Source of the DNA: Diaphorobacter sp. HDW4B
Lineage (GTDB): Bacteria > Pseudomonadota > Gammaproteobacteria > Burkholderiales > Burkholderiaceae_C
Assembly: GCF_011305535.1 (NCBI RefSeq)
Contig: NZ_CP049905.1
Location: forward strand, 3,966,001-4,030,000
DNA: 64,000 nt
Direction: 5' to 3'
The position numbers were made by a program, and so were the translations under genes. Position 1 is the stretch's first letter. Each line of letters opens with the position of its first letter. Below the pieces are notes generated by a model, which saw only the letters and a program-made list of their open reading frames with translations, did no database searches and was not told where the DNA came from. Below, piece after piece: positions 38,998 through 48,712 of the stretch.

Positions 38998-39711
38998 ATG
39001 AGCGGAACGCCTGCATTGGAAATCAAGGGCCTGAACGCGTGGTACGGCGAATCGCACGTGCTGCACGGCGTGGACATGGTCGTGAAGCCCGGCGAAGTGG
39101 TCACGCTGCTGGGTCGCAATGGCGCGGGTCGCACATCGACCATGCGCGCCATCATGGGCCTGACCGGCTCGCGCAAGGGCTCGGTGAAGATCAACGGTGT
39201 CGAGACCATCGACATGCCGACCTACCGTATCGCGCATCTGGGCGTGGGTTACTGCCCCGAAGAGCGCGGCATTTTCTCCAGCCTCTCGACCGAAGAGAAC
39301 CTGTTGCTGCCACCGGTTTTGAAGACCGGCAAGCAGGGCATGTCGCTCGACGAAATCTACGCCATGTTCCCCAACTTGGCGGAGCGTCGCAACAGCCAGG
39401 GCACGCGCCTGTCGGGCGGTGAGCAGCAGATGCTGGCCGTCGCGCGCATTCTGCGCACGGGTGCCAACCTGCTGCTGCTCGATGAAATCTCCGAAGGCCT
39501 TGCGCCCGTGATCGTGCAGGCGCTGGCCCGCATGATCATCATGCTGCGCGAGAAGGGCTACACGGTCGTCATGGTGGAGCAGAACTTCCGCTTTGCCGCG
39601 CCGCTGGCCGACCGCTTCTATGTGATGGAACACGGCCAGATCGTCGAGAAATTCGGCGCGTCCGAGCTCGAAGCCAAGATGCTGGTGCTCAATGAATTGC
39701 TGGGCGTGTGA
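38998..39711 (+). CDS. livF: Branched-chain amino acid-type ABC transporter ATPase (LivF-like), Walker A Lys to Arg
   Basis: The 237-residue partner of LivG has signature LSGGEQQ and Walker B LLLLDEISEGLAP. The Walker A reads GRNGAGRTST, so residue 45 is Arg where the nucleotide-binding Lys is expected. LivG is normal at this position, so the pair would form one intact and one altered ATP site. LivF relatives with this change may exist in the order; I cannot confirm that here. Confidence 0.88.
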   Translation: MSGTPALEIKGLNAWYGESHVLHGVDMVVKPGEVVTLLGRNGAGRTSTMRAIMGLTGSRKGSVKINGVETIDMPTYRIAHLGVGYCPEERGIFSSLSTEENLLLPPVLKTGKQGMSLDEIYAMFPNLAERRNSQGTRLSGGEQQMLAVARILRTGANLLLLDEISEGLAPVIVQALARMIIMLREKGYTVVMVEQNFRFAAPLADRFYVMEHGQIVEKFGASELEAKMLVLNELLGV

Positions 39712-39775
39712 GCGCAGCAATCCGGCCATTCAACCAATCAGAAAACCAACCGAATTTTTGTCAAGGAGATAAGTA

Positions 39776-40975
39776 ATGAAGGCAACTCTCAAAGCACTCG
39801 TGTGCGCAATGGGTGTCGTGGGTCTGGCGTCTGCTTCCGCAGTGCATGCCCAGGAAAAGGTGAAGATCGGCTTCATTACCGACATGTCCAGCCTCTACGC
39901 AGACGTGGAAGGCAAGAACGGCGCAGTCGCCATCCAGATGGCCATCGACGACTTCGGCGGCAAGGCGCTGGGTCAGCCCATCGAACTGGTGACCGCTGAC
40001 CACCAGAACAAGGCCGACATCGCTGCCTCCAAGGCGCGCGAGTGGGCTGATACCGCCAACGTCACCATGCTGTTCGGCGGCACGAACTCGGGCGCGGCAC
40101 TGGCCATCGCCAAGGTCGCTCAGGAAAAGAAGCGCGTGTACTTCAACAGCGGCGCGGGCTCCGCAGCGCTGACCAACGAACAGTGCACTCCCTACACCGT
40201 TCACTACGCCTACGACACCGTGGCGCTGGCCAAGGGCACGGGCGGCGCGGTGGTGGAGCGCGGCGGCAAGAACTGGTTCTTCCTGACGGCGGATTACGCC
40301 TTCGGTCACTCGCTCGAATCGGACACGTCCGCCGTCATCAAGGCCAAGGGTGGTGCGGTGGTGGGTGCGGTCAAGCATCCGCTGAACGCATCCGACTTCT
40401 CGTCGTTCCTGCTGCAGGCGCAGAACTCCAAGGCCCAGGTGCTGGGTCTGGCCAATGCGGGTGGCGACTTCATCAACTCGGTGAAGGCCGCCAAGGAATT
40501 CGGCATCAACAAGACCATGAAGACCGCCGGTCTGCTGGTGTTTCTGTCCGACATCCACTCGCTGGGCCTGAAGAACACCGAAGGTCTGCTGCACACCACC
40601 AGCTGGTACTGGGACAAGGATGATGCATCGCGCGCCTTCGCCAAGAAGTTCTTCGACAAGACCAAGCGCATGCCCACCGACATCCACGCGGCCGACTACT
40701 CCGCTGCCACCAACTACCTGAAGGCCGTGGCGGCAGTGAAGACCACCGATTCGGACAAGGTCATGGCCTACCTGAAGAGCACGCCGATCAACGACTTCTA
40801 CGCCAAGGGCACGATCCGTCCCGATGGCCGTTTCGCCCACGACATGTACCTGGTCGAAGTGAAGAAGGCTGCCGACTCCAAGAAGCCATGGGATTACCTG
40901 AACGTGCTGCAGACACTGCCAGCCGACACGGTCTGGACCACCAAGGCCGATTCCAAGTGCGCGCTCTGGAAGTAA
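39776..40975 (+). CDS. ABC importer substrate-binding protein, copy 1
   Basis: A 399-residue type I periplasmic binding protein of the Leu/Ile/Val (HAAT) family. The signal peptide ends near VHAQE, followed by KVKIGFITDMSSLYADVEGKNG. The ligand is not obvious; relatives bind amino acids, amides or aromatic acids. GGAG precedes the ATG. The next gene is a close paralogue, and both end in CALWK. Confidence 0.88.
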   Translation: MKATLKALVCAMGVVGLASASAVHAQEKVKIGFITDMSSLYADVEGKNGAVAIQMAIDDFGGKALGQPIELVTADHQNKADIAASKAREWADTANVTMLFGGTNSGAALAIAKVAQEKKRVYFNSGAGSAALTNEQCTPYTVHYAYDTVALAKGTGGAVVERGGKNWFFLTADYAFGHSLESDTSAVIKAKGGAVVGAVKHPLNASDFSSFLLQAQNSKAQVLGLANAGGDFINSVKAAKEFGINKTMKTAGLLVFLSDIHSLGLKNTEGLLHTTSWYWDKDDASRAFAKKFFDKTKRMPTDIHAADYSAATNYLKAVAAVKTTDSDKVMAYLKSTPINDFYAKGTIRPDGRFAHDMYLVEVKKAADSKKPWDYLNVLQTLPADTVWTTKADSKCALWK

Positions 40976-41091
40976 TCCGGGCTGCTTGAGTGAATGATCG
41001 AGGCGCTGCCCGCGTCTCGATCCGTGCACTCTGCGCCCCTCGGTGATCACCCGTTTCGCCCTCACGTCAAAAAACCATCAGGAGACACAAC

Positions 41092-42297
41092 ATGCAGACG
41101 AAGAGCAAGTTCACAGCATTGGCAGTCGTTCTCGCAGCGGCGGGCCTATGCTCCCACGCAGCACTCGCGCAGGAGCAGAAGGTCAAGATCGGTCTCATCA
41201 CCGACATGTCGAGTCTCTATGCGGACGTGGAAGGCAAGAACGGCGGCGTGGCCATCCAGATGGCCATTGACGATTTCGGCGGCAAGGTGCTGGGCATGCC
41301 CATCGAACTGCTGACCGTGGATCACCAGAACAAGGCGGACATTGCCGCATCCAAGGCACGCGAGTGGATCGACACGCAGGGCCTGACGATGATCTTCAGC
41401 GGCACCAACTCCGGCACGGCACTGGCTCTTGCCAAGATCGCGCAGGAGAAGAAGCGCGTGATGATCAACAACGGCGCTGCGTCCTCCGCGCTGACCAACG
41501 AGCAGTGCACGCCTTACACCGTGCACTACGCCTACGACACCGTGGCGCTGGCCAAGGGCACGGGCGCGGCGGTGGTGGATGCGGGCGGCAAGAGCTGGTT
41601 CTTTCTGACGGCGGATTACGCCTTCGGTCACTCGCTCGAAGCTGACACGTCGGCCATCGTCAAGTCCAAGGGCGGCACGGTGGTGGGCGCGGTGCGTCAT
41701 CCGCTGAACGCGTCGGACTTCTCTTCGTTCCTGCTGCAGGCGCAGAACTCCAAGGCGCAAGTCCTGGGGCTGGCGAATGCGGGTGGCGACACGATCAATT
41801 CGATCAAGGCGGCCAAGGAGTTCGGCATCGGCAAGTCGATGAAGCTCGCTGGTCTGCTGATCTTCTACAGCGACATCCACAGCCTGGGTCTGAAGACCAC
41901 CGAAGGCATGCAGTTCACCACGAGCTGGTACTGGGACCTGAACGACGAGACGCGCAAGTTCGCGGACAAGTTCATGGCCAAGACCCAGCGCCGCCCCACC
42001 GAAATTCAGGCAGCCGACTACTCGGCCACCATGAACTATCTGAAGGCCGTGGAAGCCGCCAAGACGACCGACGCCGACAAGGTGATGGAAACGTGGCGCG
42101 GCATGAAGATGAACGACTTCTTCGGTGCGGGCCAGATCCGTCCGGATGGTCGCTACGTGCATGACATGTACCTCATGCAAGTCAAGGCTCCTTCGGAATC
42201 GAAGGGGACTTGGGACTACTACAAGCTGATCAAGAAGCTGCCGGGCGACCAAGTGTTCGCCACCAAGGCCGAGAGCAAGTGCGCTCTCTGGAAATGA
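41092..42297 (+). CDS. ABC importer substrate-binding protein, copy 2 (tandem paralogue)
   Basis: 401 residues, collinear with copy 1 over its whole length after a different signal peptide (LAVVLAAAGLCSHAALAQE). DNA is nearly identical in patches: runs of over 35 identical bases around 41522-41646 against 40202-40326. Elsewhere codons and residues differ. Pocket-region differences (MLFGGTNSG versus MIFSGTNSG, LVFLSD versus LIFYSD) suggest related but distinct ligands. Confidence 0.88.
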   Translation: MQTKSKFTALAVVLAAAGLCSHAALAQEQKVKIGLITDMSSLYADVEGKNGGVAIQMAIDDFGGKVLGMPIELLTVDHQNKADIAASKAREWIDTQGLTMIFSGTNSGTALALAKIAQEKKRVMINNGAASSALTNEQCTPYTVHYAYDTVALAKGTGAAVVDAGGKSWFFLTADYAFGHSLEADTSAIVKSKGGTVVGAVRHPLNASDFSSFLLQAQNSKAQVLGLANAGGDTINSIKAAKEFGIGKSMKLAGLLIFYSDIHSLGLKTTEGMQFTTSWYWDLNDETRKFADKFMAKTQRRPTEIQAADYSATMNYLKAVEAAKTTDADKVMETWRGMKMNDFFGAGQIRPDGRYVHDMYLMQVKAPSESKGTWDYYKLIKKLPGDQVFATKAESKCALWK

Positions 42298-42345
42298 CAC
42301 GGCACTGACACGGCAGCGCGGCTGAACCTCTAACTTTTGCTCCCC

Positions 42346-43230
42346 ATGGAAATCTTTGGTGTCTCCCTACCGGCCATGTTGAGCCAGCTCCTTCTGGGGC
42401 TGGTCAATGGCTCGTTCTACGCGATCCTCAGTCTGGGTCTGGCCGTGATCTTCGGCCTGCTCAACGTGATCAACTTCGCGCATGGCGCGCTGTTCATGCT
42501 TGGGGCGCTGCTCACCTGGATGGCCATGAACTACTTCGGCATCAACTACTGGGTGATGCTGATTGCTGCTCCGCTGATCGTGGGGTTGCTCGGGGTGGTG
42601 ATCGAGCGCACGATGCTGCGCTGGATCTACAAGCTCGATCACCTCTACGGTCTGCTGCTGACGCTCGGTCTCACGCTCATCATCGAAGGCGTGTTCCGCT
42701 CGATCTACGGTGTGTCGGGCCTGGGTTACGACACGCCTGAACTGCTCGAAGGCGCCACCAACCTCGGCTTCATGATGCTGCCCAACTACCGCGCCTGGGT
42801 GGTGGTGGCGTCCATCGTCGTGTGCCTGGCCACCTGGTACGTGATCGAGAAGACCAAGCTCGGTGCCTACCTGCGTGCCGGCACGGAAAATCCGCGACTC
42901 GTCGAAGCCTTCGGCGTCAACGTGCCCGTGATGATCACGCTGACCTACGCCTTCGGTGCCGCGCTGGCCGCGTTTGCCGGGGTGCTGGCAGCGCCTGTGT
43001 ATCAAGTGACTCCGCTCATGGGGCAGAACCTCATCATCGTGGTGTTCGCCGTGGTGGTGATCGGCGGCATGGGCTCCATCATGGGCTCCATCCTCACCGG
43101 TCTCGGCCTTGGCGTGATCGAAGGTCTCACCAAGGTGTTCTATCCGGAAGCCTCGTCCACCGTGGTGTTCGTCATCATGGCCATCGTTCTGCTCATCCGC
43201 CCCGCCGGCCTGTTCGGCAAAGAGAAATAA
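42346..43230 (+). CDS. livH: Branched-chain amino acid-type ABC permease (LivH-like)
   Basis: 294-residue permease with about eight helices and the LivH segments LVNGSFYAILSLGLAVIFGLLNVINFAHG and GVLAAPVYQVTPLMGQ. The ATG at 42346 has only a weak ribosome site; one three codons earlier also fits. Confidence 0.92.
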   Translation: MEIFGVSLPAMLSQLLLGLVNGSFYAILSLGLAVIFGLLNVINFAHGALFMLGALLTWMAMNYFGINYWVMLIAAPLIVGLLGVVIERTMLRWIYKLDHLYGLLLTLGLTLIIEGVFRSIYGVSGLGYDTPELLEGATNLGFMMLPNYRAWVVVASIVVCLATWYVIEKTKLGAYLRAGTENPRLVEAFGVNVPVMITLTYAFGAALAAFAGVLAAPVYQVTPLMGQNLIIVVFAVVVIGGMGSIMGSILTGLGLGVIEGLTKVFYPEASSTVVFVIMAIVLLIRPAGLFGKEK

Positions 43231-43245
43231 GAGGGGCACTGTCAC

Positions 43246-44262
43246 ATGAATACGAAGAAATTTGCTCCCATCGGTTATGGCCTTCTTTTGCTCGGCCTGA
43301 TCATCGCGCCGTTCGCCGGTGCCTATCCGGTGTTCGTCATGAAACTGATGACGTTCGCGTTGTTCGCCTCGGCCTTCAACCTGCTGCTGGGCTACACCGG
43401 CCTGCTGTCCTTCGGTCACGCCGCGTTTCTGGGTGGCGCAGCCTACATCACCGGCCAGTCGATCAAGGTCTGGGGCGTCACGCCCGAAATCGGTCTGCTG
43501 CTCGGTCTGGTGACAGGCGCTCTGCTCGGCCTGGTGATGGGCTTCTTTGCGATCCGTCGTCAGGGCATCTACGCCACGATGATCACATTGGCGCTCGCGC
43601 AGATGCTGTACTTCGCCTGCCTGCAATTGCCTTTCACCGGCGGTGAAGATGGCCTGCAGGGCGTGCCACGCGGCAAGCTGTTCGGTGTGCTTGATCTGCA
43701 AAGCGACCTGACCATGTACTACGTGTGTCTGGTTGTCGTCGTGATCGCCTTCCTCGTGATCGTGCGCACCATTCACTCGCCGTTCGGTCAGGTGCTCAAG
43801 GGCATCAAGGAAAACGAACCACGCGCCATCTCGCTGGGCTACGACACCAACCGCTTCAAGCTGCTGGCGTTCGTGATCTCGGCGGCGCTGGCAGGTCTCG
43901 CCGGTTCGCTCAAGACGCTGGTGCTGGGCTTTGCCACGCTGTCCGATGTGCACTGGAGCTCGTCCGGCCACGTCGTGCTGATGACGCTGGTGGGCGGCCT
44001 CGGCACGTTGTCCGGCCCCATCGTCGGCTCGGCCGTGGTGGTGCTGCTCGAAAACAAGATCGGCGACTTCGGCAACTTCCTCGCGCACCTGACGGGCGTG
44101 GAGTGGTTCAACACGCTGGGTGAATCGGTCACCATCGTCACCGGCCTGATCTTTGTGGTCTGCGTGCTGGCATTCCGTCGCGGCCTGATGGGCGAGCTGA
44201 TCGCCTGGCTGGAGCGTCGCCGGGGCAACGGCGGCAGCAACACGGGAGGCGGCGCACACTGA
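43246..44262 (+). CDS. livM: Branched-chain amino acid-type ABC permease (LivM-like)
   Basis: 338-residue second permease with about nine helices, FNLLLGYTGLLSFGHAAFLG near the start and the coupling segment GIKENEPRAISLGYDTNRFKL. Ends in a glycine/asparagine-rich tail. Last gene of the importer cluster; a strong terminator follows. Confidence 0.92.
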   Translation: MNTKKFAPIGYGLLLLGLIIAPFAGAYPVFVMKLMTFALFASAFNLLLGYTGLLSFGHAAFLGGAAYITGQSIKVWGVTPEIGLLLGLVTGALLGLVMGFFAIRRQGIYATMITLALAQMLYFACLQLPFTGGEDGLQGVPRGKLFGVLDLQSDLTMYYVCLVVVVIAFLVIVRTIHSPFGQVLKGIKENEPRAISLGYDTNRFKLLAFVISAALAGLAGSLKTLVLGFATLSDVHWSSSGHVVLMTLVGGLGTLSGPIVGSAVVVLLENKIGDFGNFLAHLTGVEWFNTLGESVTIVTGLIFVVCVLAFRRGLMGELIAWLERRRGNGGSNTGGGAH

Positions 44263-44280
44263 GGCAGCCGCTCCATGAAC

Positions 44281-44318
44281 CACAAAAGCCGCTGGTCGCA
44301 AGGCCAGCGGCTTTTGTG
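44281..44318 (+). terminator. Terminator after livM
   Basis: Perfect 15 bp arms (CACAAAAGCCGCTGG and its complement) around TCGCAAGG; T4 within the right arm. Likely used from both sides, since the sensor kinase gene converges on it. Confidence 0.85.
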
Positions 44319-44356
44319 TTTGTGGCGTGATGCGATGCGTTGCCTGGCGTTGCGCT

Positions 44357-46282
44357 TCAGTGGTGAAGGCGCTCGGGCATGGTCTCGCGAATCCGGGCGA
44401 ACAAGTCCTCGAGCGTGAACGGTTTGAACAGCACCGGGTGCTTGCCTTCCACCAGTCCGTTTTCGATGACGACATCCTCTGAATACCCCGTCGCGAAGAT
44501 CACGGGAATGTCCCGATGCATGGCGTCAAGCTGGCGCAGAAATTCCGCGATGCGCATGTTGCCGGGCATGCGGATGTCCGAAATGATCAGGTCCACGGCC
44601 ATGCCCTGTTGAAGGAACTGGATGGCGTATTCGGAGTTGTAGGCGGTGACGATGTTCTGGTAGCCCACGCCGTTCAACGCCGTGGTGAGTGCATCGCGCA
44701 CGCCGGCGTCGTCATCGATGATCAGCAACGAGGCACTGGTCAGCGGTGCCGCCGATGAGTCCTCTGGCCGCATCTCGACCACCTCCTGCGTCGACATAGG
44801 CAGATACAGCGACACGATCGTGCCGATGCCGGGCGCAGACTCCACGTCCATGAAGCCGCCCGAGCTCTCGACGAAGTTCTTCACCATGGGAATTCCAAGG
44901 CCCGTTCCCTGATGGGGTGCCTTGGTCGTGAAGAAGGGTTCGTAGATGCGCTCCAGCACGTCGGGTGACATGCCCGAGCCGTCATCGCGCATCTTGAAGA
45001 CGACGAATCCGTCGGCATGGCCCGGCAGTTGCAGGCGTGCATTGCTGACCGACAGCGTGATCGTTCCCCGTCCGGCTACGGCATCGCGTGCGTTGATCGC
45101 GAGGTTGACGAGCGAGTTCTCCAAGTACATCTTGTCGACGAGAACCCGGTCGACGTTGTTGTCGATCTGGACGTCGAAGTGGGTCTCCGCGCCCACCGCC
45201 TTCTGCAGCAGATCGCCGATTTCGTCCAGCAGCGATTTCGGGTCCACCGCCGTCACGCTTTGCGGCTTGCGTCCGCTGAAACCCATGAGCTGCGAAGACA
45301 GGCGCGCAGCCTTCTTGATCTGCGCGCGCACGCAATTGGCCGACTCGCGCAGCACGCCATCGGGCAGCTGTTTGAAGAGCAGGTCCGCGTTGAGGCTCAT
45401 GATGAACAGCAGGTTGTTCAAGTCATGCGCCACGCCACCTGCGAGCTGATTCACCAGTTCCATCTTCTGCGCTTTGGCGAGCATGTCGTTGGCGTCCTTG
45501 AGCAGACGCTGGTCATGGCCTTGATGGGCTTTCAGCGTTTGCACTTCGGCTTTCAGTCGCTCTTCCGCGTCCACGAACGATTGGATGTTGATGCCCGTTC
45601 CCACCCAGTATTCGATCACGCCTTGCGCGTTGCGAATGGGGGTGTAGTTGGAGAGATGCCAGTGGTAGTCGCCGTCATCGCCGTTTTTCAGGCGGTAGCG
45701 GAATGGCCGCACCACGCCGTCCGCCATGGCCTTGGCGAAGGTCTGGTTGGCTTCGGGCAGATCGTCCGGGTGGAAGCTGGAAATCCAGTGGGTTCTGGAC
45801 TGGTCATGCACCACATCGGCGCTGTGCGTGAAGCGGTTGCCGGTGTGGTTGCGCCAGAACATTTCGCCTTGCTGGCTGCACATCCATGCGTTGAGTGGAA
45901 ACTTCTCGAGCGCAGTCTGAAAGCGCTTTTCCAGCCGATCTTCCTGCGCCGCCGTGTCATGCGGTCGAGGGGTTGCCAATGCCTGAACGGCCAGCAGTTC
46001 GCCGCCTTCGCCAACGAGCGGCAGAAACTCGAAATCCAGCAGAGACGGTGCGTGTGCAAGCGTGGTCGGACGGAGGTCCTGCTGGCATTTCTGCACCTGC
46101 GCCAGAATCTCTGGATAGTCCTTGAACAGGCTGCGGGTGGTGATGATCTGGTGCTCGGTGATGAGCTTGTCCAGCGCGTCGTTGGCAGCGACCAGCAAGC
46201 CACTGTCCTTGGCGAACACGGCATGCGCAGTGCGCGAACTTCGCATGGACTCCGTCAGAAGATGGACAAGCTGTTGTGGCAT
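44357..46282 (-). CDS. PAS-domain hybrid sensor histidine kinase with C-terminal receiver
   Basis: The 641-residue soluble protein has no membrane helix. An N-terminal PAS-like region (about 10-100) is followed by a PAS/PAC pair (about 120-245, with RYRLKNGDDGDYHWHLSNYTPI) and a coiled coil. The HisKA phospho-acceptor sits in GGVAHDLNNLL. The HATPase domain has NLAINARDAV and DDGSGMSPDVLERIYEPFFTT. A C-terminal receiver (about 515-635) has phospho-acceptor in LIISDIRMPGN. It is cytoplasmic, so the cue is internal. The output partner is not adjacent. Its upstream region carries a CTTTGCG palindrome. Confidence 0.9.
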   Translation of the reverse strand: MPQQLVHLLTESMRSSRTAHAVFAKDSGLLVAANDALDKLITEHQIITTRSLFKDYPEILAQVQKCQQDLRPTTLAHAPSLLDFEFLPLVGEGGELLAVQALATPRPHDTAAQEDRLEKRFQTALEKFPLNAWMCSQQGEMFWRNHTGNRFTHSADVVHDQSRTHWISSFHPDDLPEANQTFAKAMADGVVRPFRYRLKNGDDGDYHWHLSNYTPIRNAQGVIEYWVGTGINIQSFVDAEERLKAEVQTLKAHQGHDQRLLKDANDMLAKAQKMELVNQLAGGVAHDLNNLLFIMSLNADLLFKQLPDGVLRESANCVRAQIKKAARLSSQLMGFSGRKPQSVTAVDPKSLLDEIGDLLQKAVGAETHFDVQIDNNVDRVLVDKMYLENSLVNLAINARDAVAGRGTITLSVSNARLQLPGHADGFVVFKMRDDGSGMSPDVLERIYEPFFTTKAPHQGTGLGIPMVKNFVESSGGFMDVESAPGIGTIVSLYLPMSTQEVVEMRPEDSSAAPLTSASLLIIDDDAGVRDALTTALNGVGYQNIVTAYNSEYAIQFLQQGMAVDLIISDIRMPGNMRIAEFLRQLDAMHRDIPVIFATGYSEDVVIENGLVEGKHPVLFKPFTLEDLFARIRETMPERLHH

Positions 46283-46385
46283 GTCGAGCAGTCGCTTTCA
46301 AAAATCGAACCCACAGGATTCAATCTGTGGACGCCGCTGGGAGGCTCCACAAACTCTCTTTCGTGCCAATCACCGTTGTGCTTTG

Positions 46386-46408
46386 CTTTGCGATAATCTA
46401 TCGCAAAG
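46386..46408. promoter_or_regulatory. Palindrome upstream of the PAS sensor kinase
   Basis: Arms CTTTGCGATA and TATCGCAAAG around ATC, about 104 bp before the kinase start. Shares the CTTTGCG half-site with 22019-22039. Confidence 0.5.
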
Positions 46409-46471
46409 TTACATTCATTGCAAATATCTAATTTTGAAAATGGGTGAACTGCGAGCGCCTGCCGAAAGTGC

Positions 46472-47584
46472 TCAGCTCAGTCGGATGCCGGAAACGTAGC
46501 CCGTCATCTCCAGATAGCCGCGTCCGACGACCTTCTGATCGCCATCGATCAGTTCGCTCAAGCCTTCCCAGTAGACCGTGCCGGTGGAGCCGCTGCTGTC
46601 GAGTTCCTGATCGTCGAGCAAGGCCCGCACCTGGAAGCGACCGGACGGTGTTTCCACGCGCCATTCCACCGGATAACGTGCCTTGCTGTGCGGGCTGCTC
46701 CACGCTCGCGATGGCGTGAAGCGCACCTCGTCATGCGCAAAGATGCGGGCTTGCGTGGCACCCGCAGCGCGCATGGAGCCACCTGCCCACAGGGTGCTTC
46801 CATCAGCGCGCCGCAGTCGGAACGCGGTGAGCGCCGAGCCGTCGAACAGGTTCATGCCGATCCAGTCCCAGCCCACGGCCTCGGCATGCATCAGCGCTTC
46901 GCTCCATTCATGGTCCATCCACGCGCGGTTCACGCCTGGGCCCGCTTCGTCGTCCAGCACATGGCGCACGCCATCGATCGAAATGGAGCCGCGCACCGCA
47001 AGTTGCGGCACGCTGTAGTAGTAGCTGGCCTGATCCACTTCGGGACCTTTGCGCGACAGTCCCGCATTGCCCTGCAGCAGCAGGGGCTGCATGCCTTGCA
47101 GCGTCAAATCCAGCGCGAACTGCGAAGACTGGATGTGGGTGACAAAGCGGTCCTGAGTCGTGCCATGGCGCTGGAGCGTCCAGTCGCGCAATCGCACGTC
47201 GCAGTCGGCTTCCGATGCGCTCGCGATGCCGAATCCCGCGCGCGCAATGCGCTGGTCGTGATGCTGCACGCGGCCTTCGATATCGGTGACGGCGGCATGC
47301 GCAAAGATCAACTGCTTGGCCGCAAAAGCGGAGCGCATCTCCTGCGTGCTTGCCACGCGCGAGCGAAAGAACGTGACCTGAAATCCGAGCTGTCGGCCTT
47401 TGGATTGCGCATGTCCGGTGATGTACCACCACTCGGTCTGCAACTCGGGATGGCTGCCATGATCGCGCGGGAAAACCAAGGTGCGCGGCGGCAAGGCCAG
47501 CGCAGCGCAGGGCAGGGACGAGGCCGCGATCACGCGTGCAGCAAAGCTCAACCAGTCGCGTCTGCTCAGTCCGCCGTTCTGCAT
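46472..47584 (-). CDS. AttH/CrtC-like lipocalin-domain protein, Tat-type signal
   Basis: The 370-residue protein belongs to the lipocalin-like group that includes AttH and carotenoid 1,2-hydratase (LQTEWWYITGHAQSKGRQLGFQVTFFRS, MDHEWSEALMHAEAVGWDWIGMNL). The N-terminus SRRDWLSFAARVIAASSLPCAALA looks like a Tat signal, so it should be periplasmic. AttH-type proteins commonly follow a LolCDE-like ABC permease/ATPase, as in the att cluster of Agrobacterium, which fits the genes upstream here. Here a PLP enzyme gene lies in between, ending seven bases before this start. Confidence 0.82.
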   Translation of the reverse strand: MQNGGLSRRDWLSFAARVIAASSLPCAALALPPRTLVFPRDHGSHPELQTEWWYITGHAQSKGRQLGFQVTFFRSRVASTQEMRSAFAAKQLIFAHAAVTDIEGRVQHHDQRIARAGFGIASASEADCDVRLRDWTLQRHGTTQDRFVTHIQSSQFALDLTLQGMQPLLLQGNAGLSRKGPEVDQASYYYSVPQLAVRGSISIDGVRHVLDDEAGPGVNRAWMDHEWSEALMHAEAVGWDWIGMNLFDGSALTAFRLRRADGSTLWAGGSMRAAGATQARIFAHDEVRFTPSRAWSSPHSKARYPVEWRVETPSGRFQVRALLDDQELDSSGSTGTVYWEGLSELIDGDQKVVGRGYLEMTGYVSGIRLS

Positions 47585-47591
47585 GGGCTGA

Positions 47592-48671
47592 TCAGGCGAT
47601 GAGCATCTGCATGCGTTCGCCCGCCGTGCTGCATTCGCCCATGCAGCGGGTGACCCACTCGTCGTTGAAATAGGTCGGCAGATAACGCTCGCCCGAATCG
47701 CACAGCAGCGAAAGAATCGAGCCTTGTTGGCCCGCATCGCGCATCTCGCAAGCCAGACGCAACATGGCGACAAAGTTGGTTCCGGTCGATGGCCCCACGC
47801 GTCGCCCCAGCATGGCCGAGAGCGCGCGCATCGCCGCGATGGAGTCGACATCGGCGATCTCCTCCATGCGATCGACCAGCGTGCGGATGAAGCTCGGCTC
47901 CACGCGCGGGCGGCCAATGCCCTCGATGCGCGAGCCGGGCGCGGTCATCGTCACGTCTCCCGTGCGGTGATAAGGCGCGAACACCGAACCCGCAGGATCG
48001 GCCACACACAACTGCGTCGCATGGCGCTGAAAGCGCACATAGCGCCCAATCGTCGCGCTCGTGCCGCCCGTGCCTGCACCGACCACGATCCAGCTCGGCA
48101 CCGGATGGCGCTCGCGCTGCATCTGCGAGAACATGCTCTCGGCAATATTGTTGTTGCCACGCCAGTCGGTCGCGCGCTCGGCGTAGGTGAACTGGTCCAT
48201 GTAGTGACCGCCGGTCTCGTTGGCCACCTTGCGCGCGGCGTCGTAGACCTCGCCCGCCGAATCAACAAAATGGCAGCGCCCGCCATAGAACTCGATCAGC
48301 GCAATCTTCTCGGCCGACGTGCTGCGCGGCATCACCGCCACAAACGGCAGCCCCAGCAAACGCGCGAAATAAGCCTCGCTCACGGCCGTCGATCCACTCG
48401 ACGCTTCCACCACCGTGGACTGCTCGTGCAGCCAGCCATTGCACAGCGCATACAGAAACAGCGAACGCGCAAGGCGGTGCTTCAAGCTGCCGCTCGGATG
48501 CGTCGATTCATCCTTGAGATAGAAGTCAATGCCATGCTGCGCAAATGCAGGCATGGGCAGCGGAAACAGATGCGTGTCCGCGCTGCGCTGGTAGTCGGCC
48601 TCGATGCGGGCAATGGCGTTGTGCAGCCAACTTGGCGGGGCTGAAGGAGATGCGTGGGCTGTGTGTTCCAT
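47592..48671 (-). CDS. PLP-dependent cysteine synthase-like protein
   Basis: The 359-residue fold type II PLP enzyme has the Schiff-base lysine in [11 protein letters not shown], the substrate loop [13 protein letters not shown] and the phosphate loop [15 protein letters not shown]. These place it in the cysteine synthase/CBS superfamily but not as a close CysK or CysM, whose lysine motif reads (P)xGSxKDR. Beta-replacement or elimination on a serine- or cysteine-like substrate is likely. No signal is evident. Its start at 48671 leaves 41 bp after the permease stop, and it ends seven bases before the AttH-like gene. Confidence 0.8.
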   Translation of the reverse strand: MEHTAHASPSAPPSWLHNAIARIEADYQRSADTHLFPLPMPAFAQHGIDFYLKDESTHPSGSLKHRLARSLFLYALCNGWLHEQSTVVEASSGSTAVSEAYFARLLGLPFVAVMPRSTSAEKIALIEFYGGRCHFVDSAGEVYDAARKVANETGGHYMDQFTYAERATDWRGNNNIAESMFSQMQRERHPVPSWIVVGAGTGGTSATIGRYVRFQRHATQLCVADPAGSVFAPYHRTGDVTMTAPGSRIEGIGRPRVEPSFIRTLVDRMEEIADVDSIAAMRALSAMLGRRVGPSTGTNFVAMLRLACEMRDAGQQGSILSLLCDSGERYLPTYFNDEWVTRCMGECSTAGERMQMLIA

Positions 48672-48712
48672 GGCTGTCGATTGTGGCAGCGCTTGGCGTG
48701 CGCGCAGTGGAA

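Noticed and set aside
42367-44475. Long minus-strand open frame (702 codons) opposite livH/livM
   Set aside because: Spans two real genes and a terminator; its residues are mostly His, Gln, Glu and Arg without domain structure.
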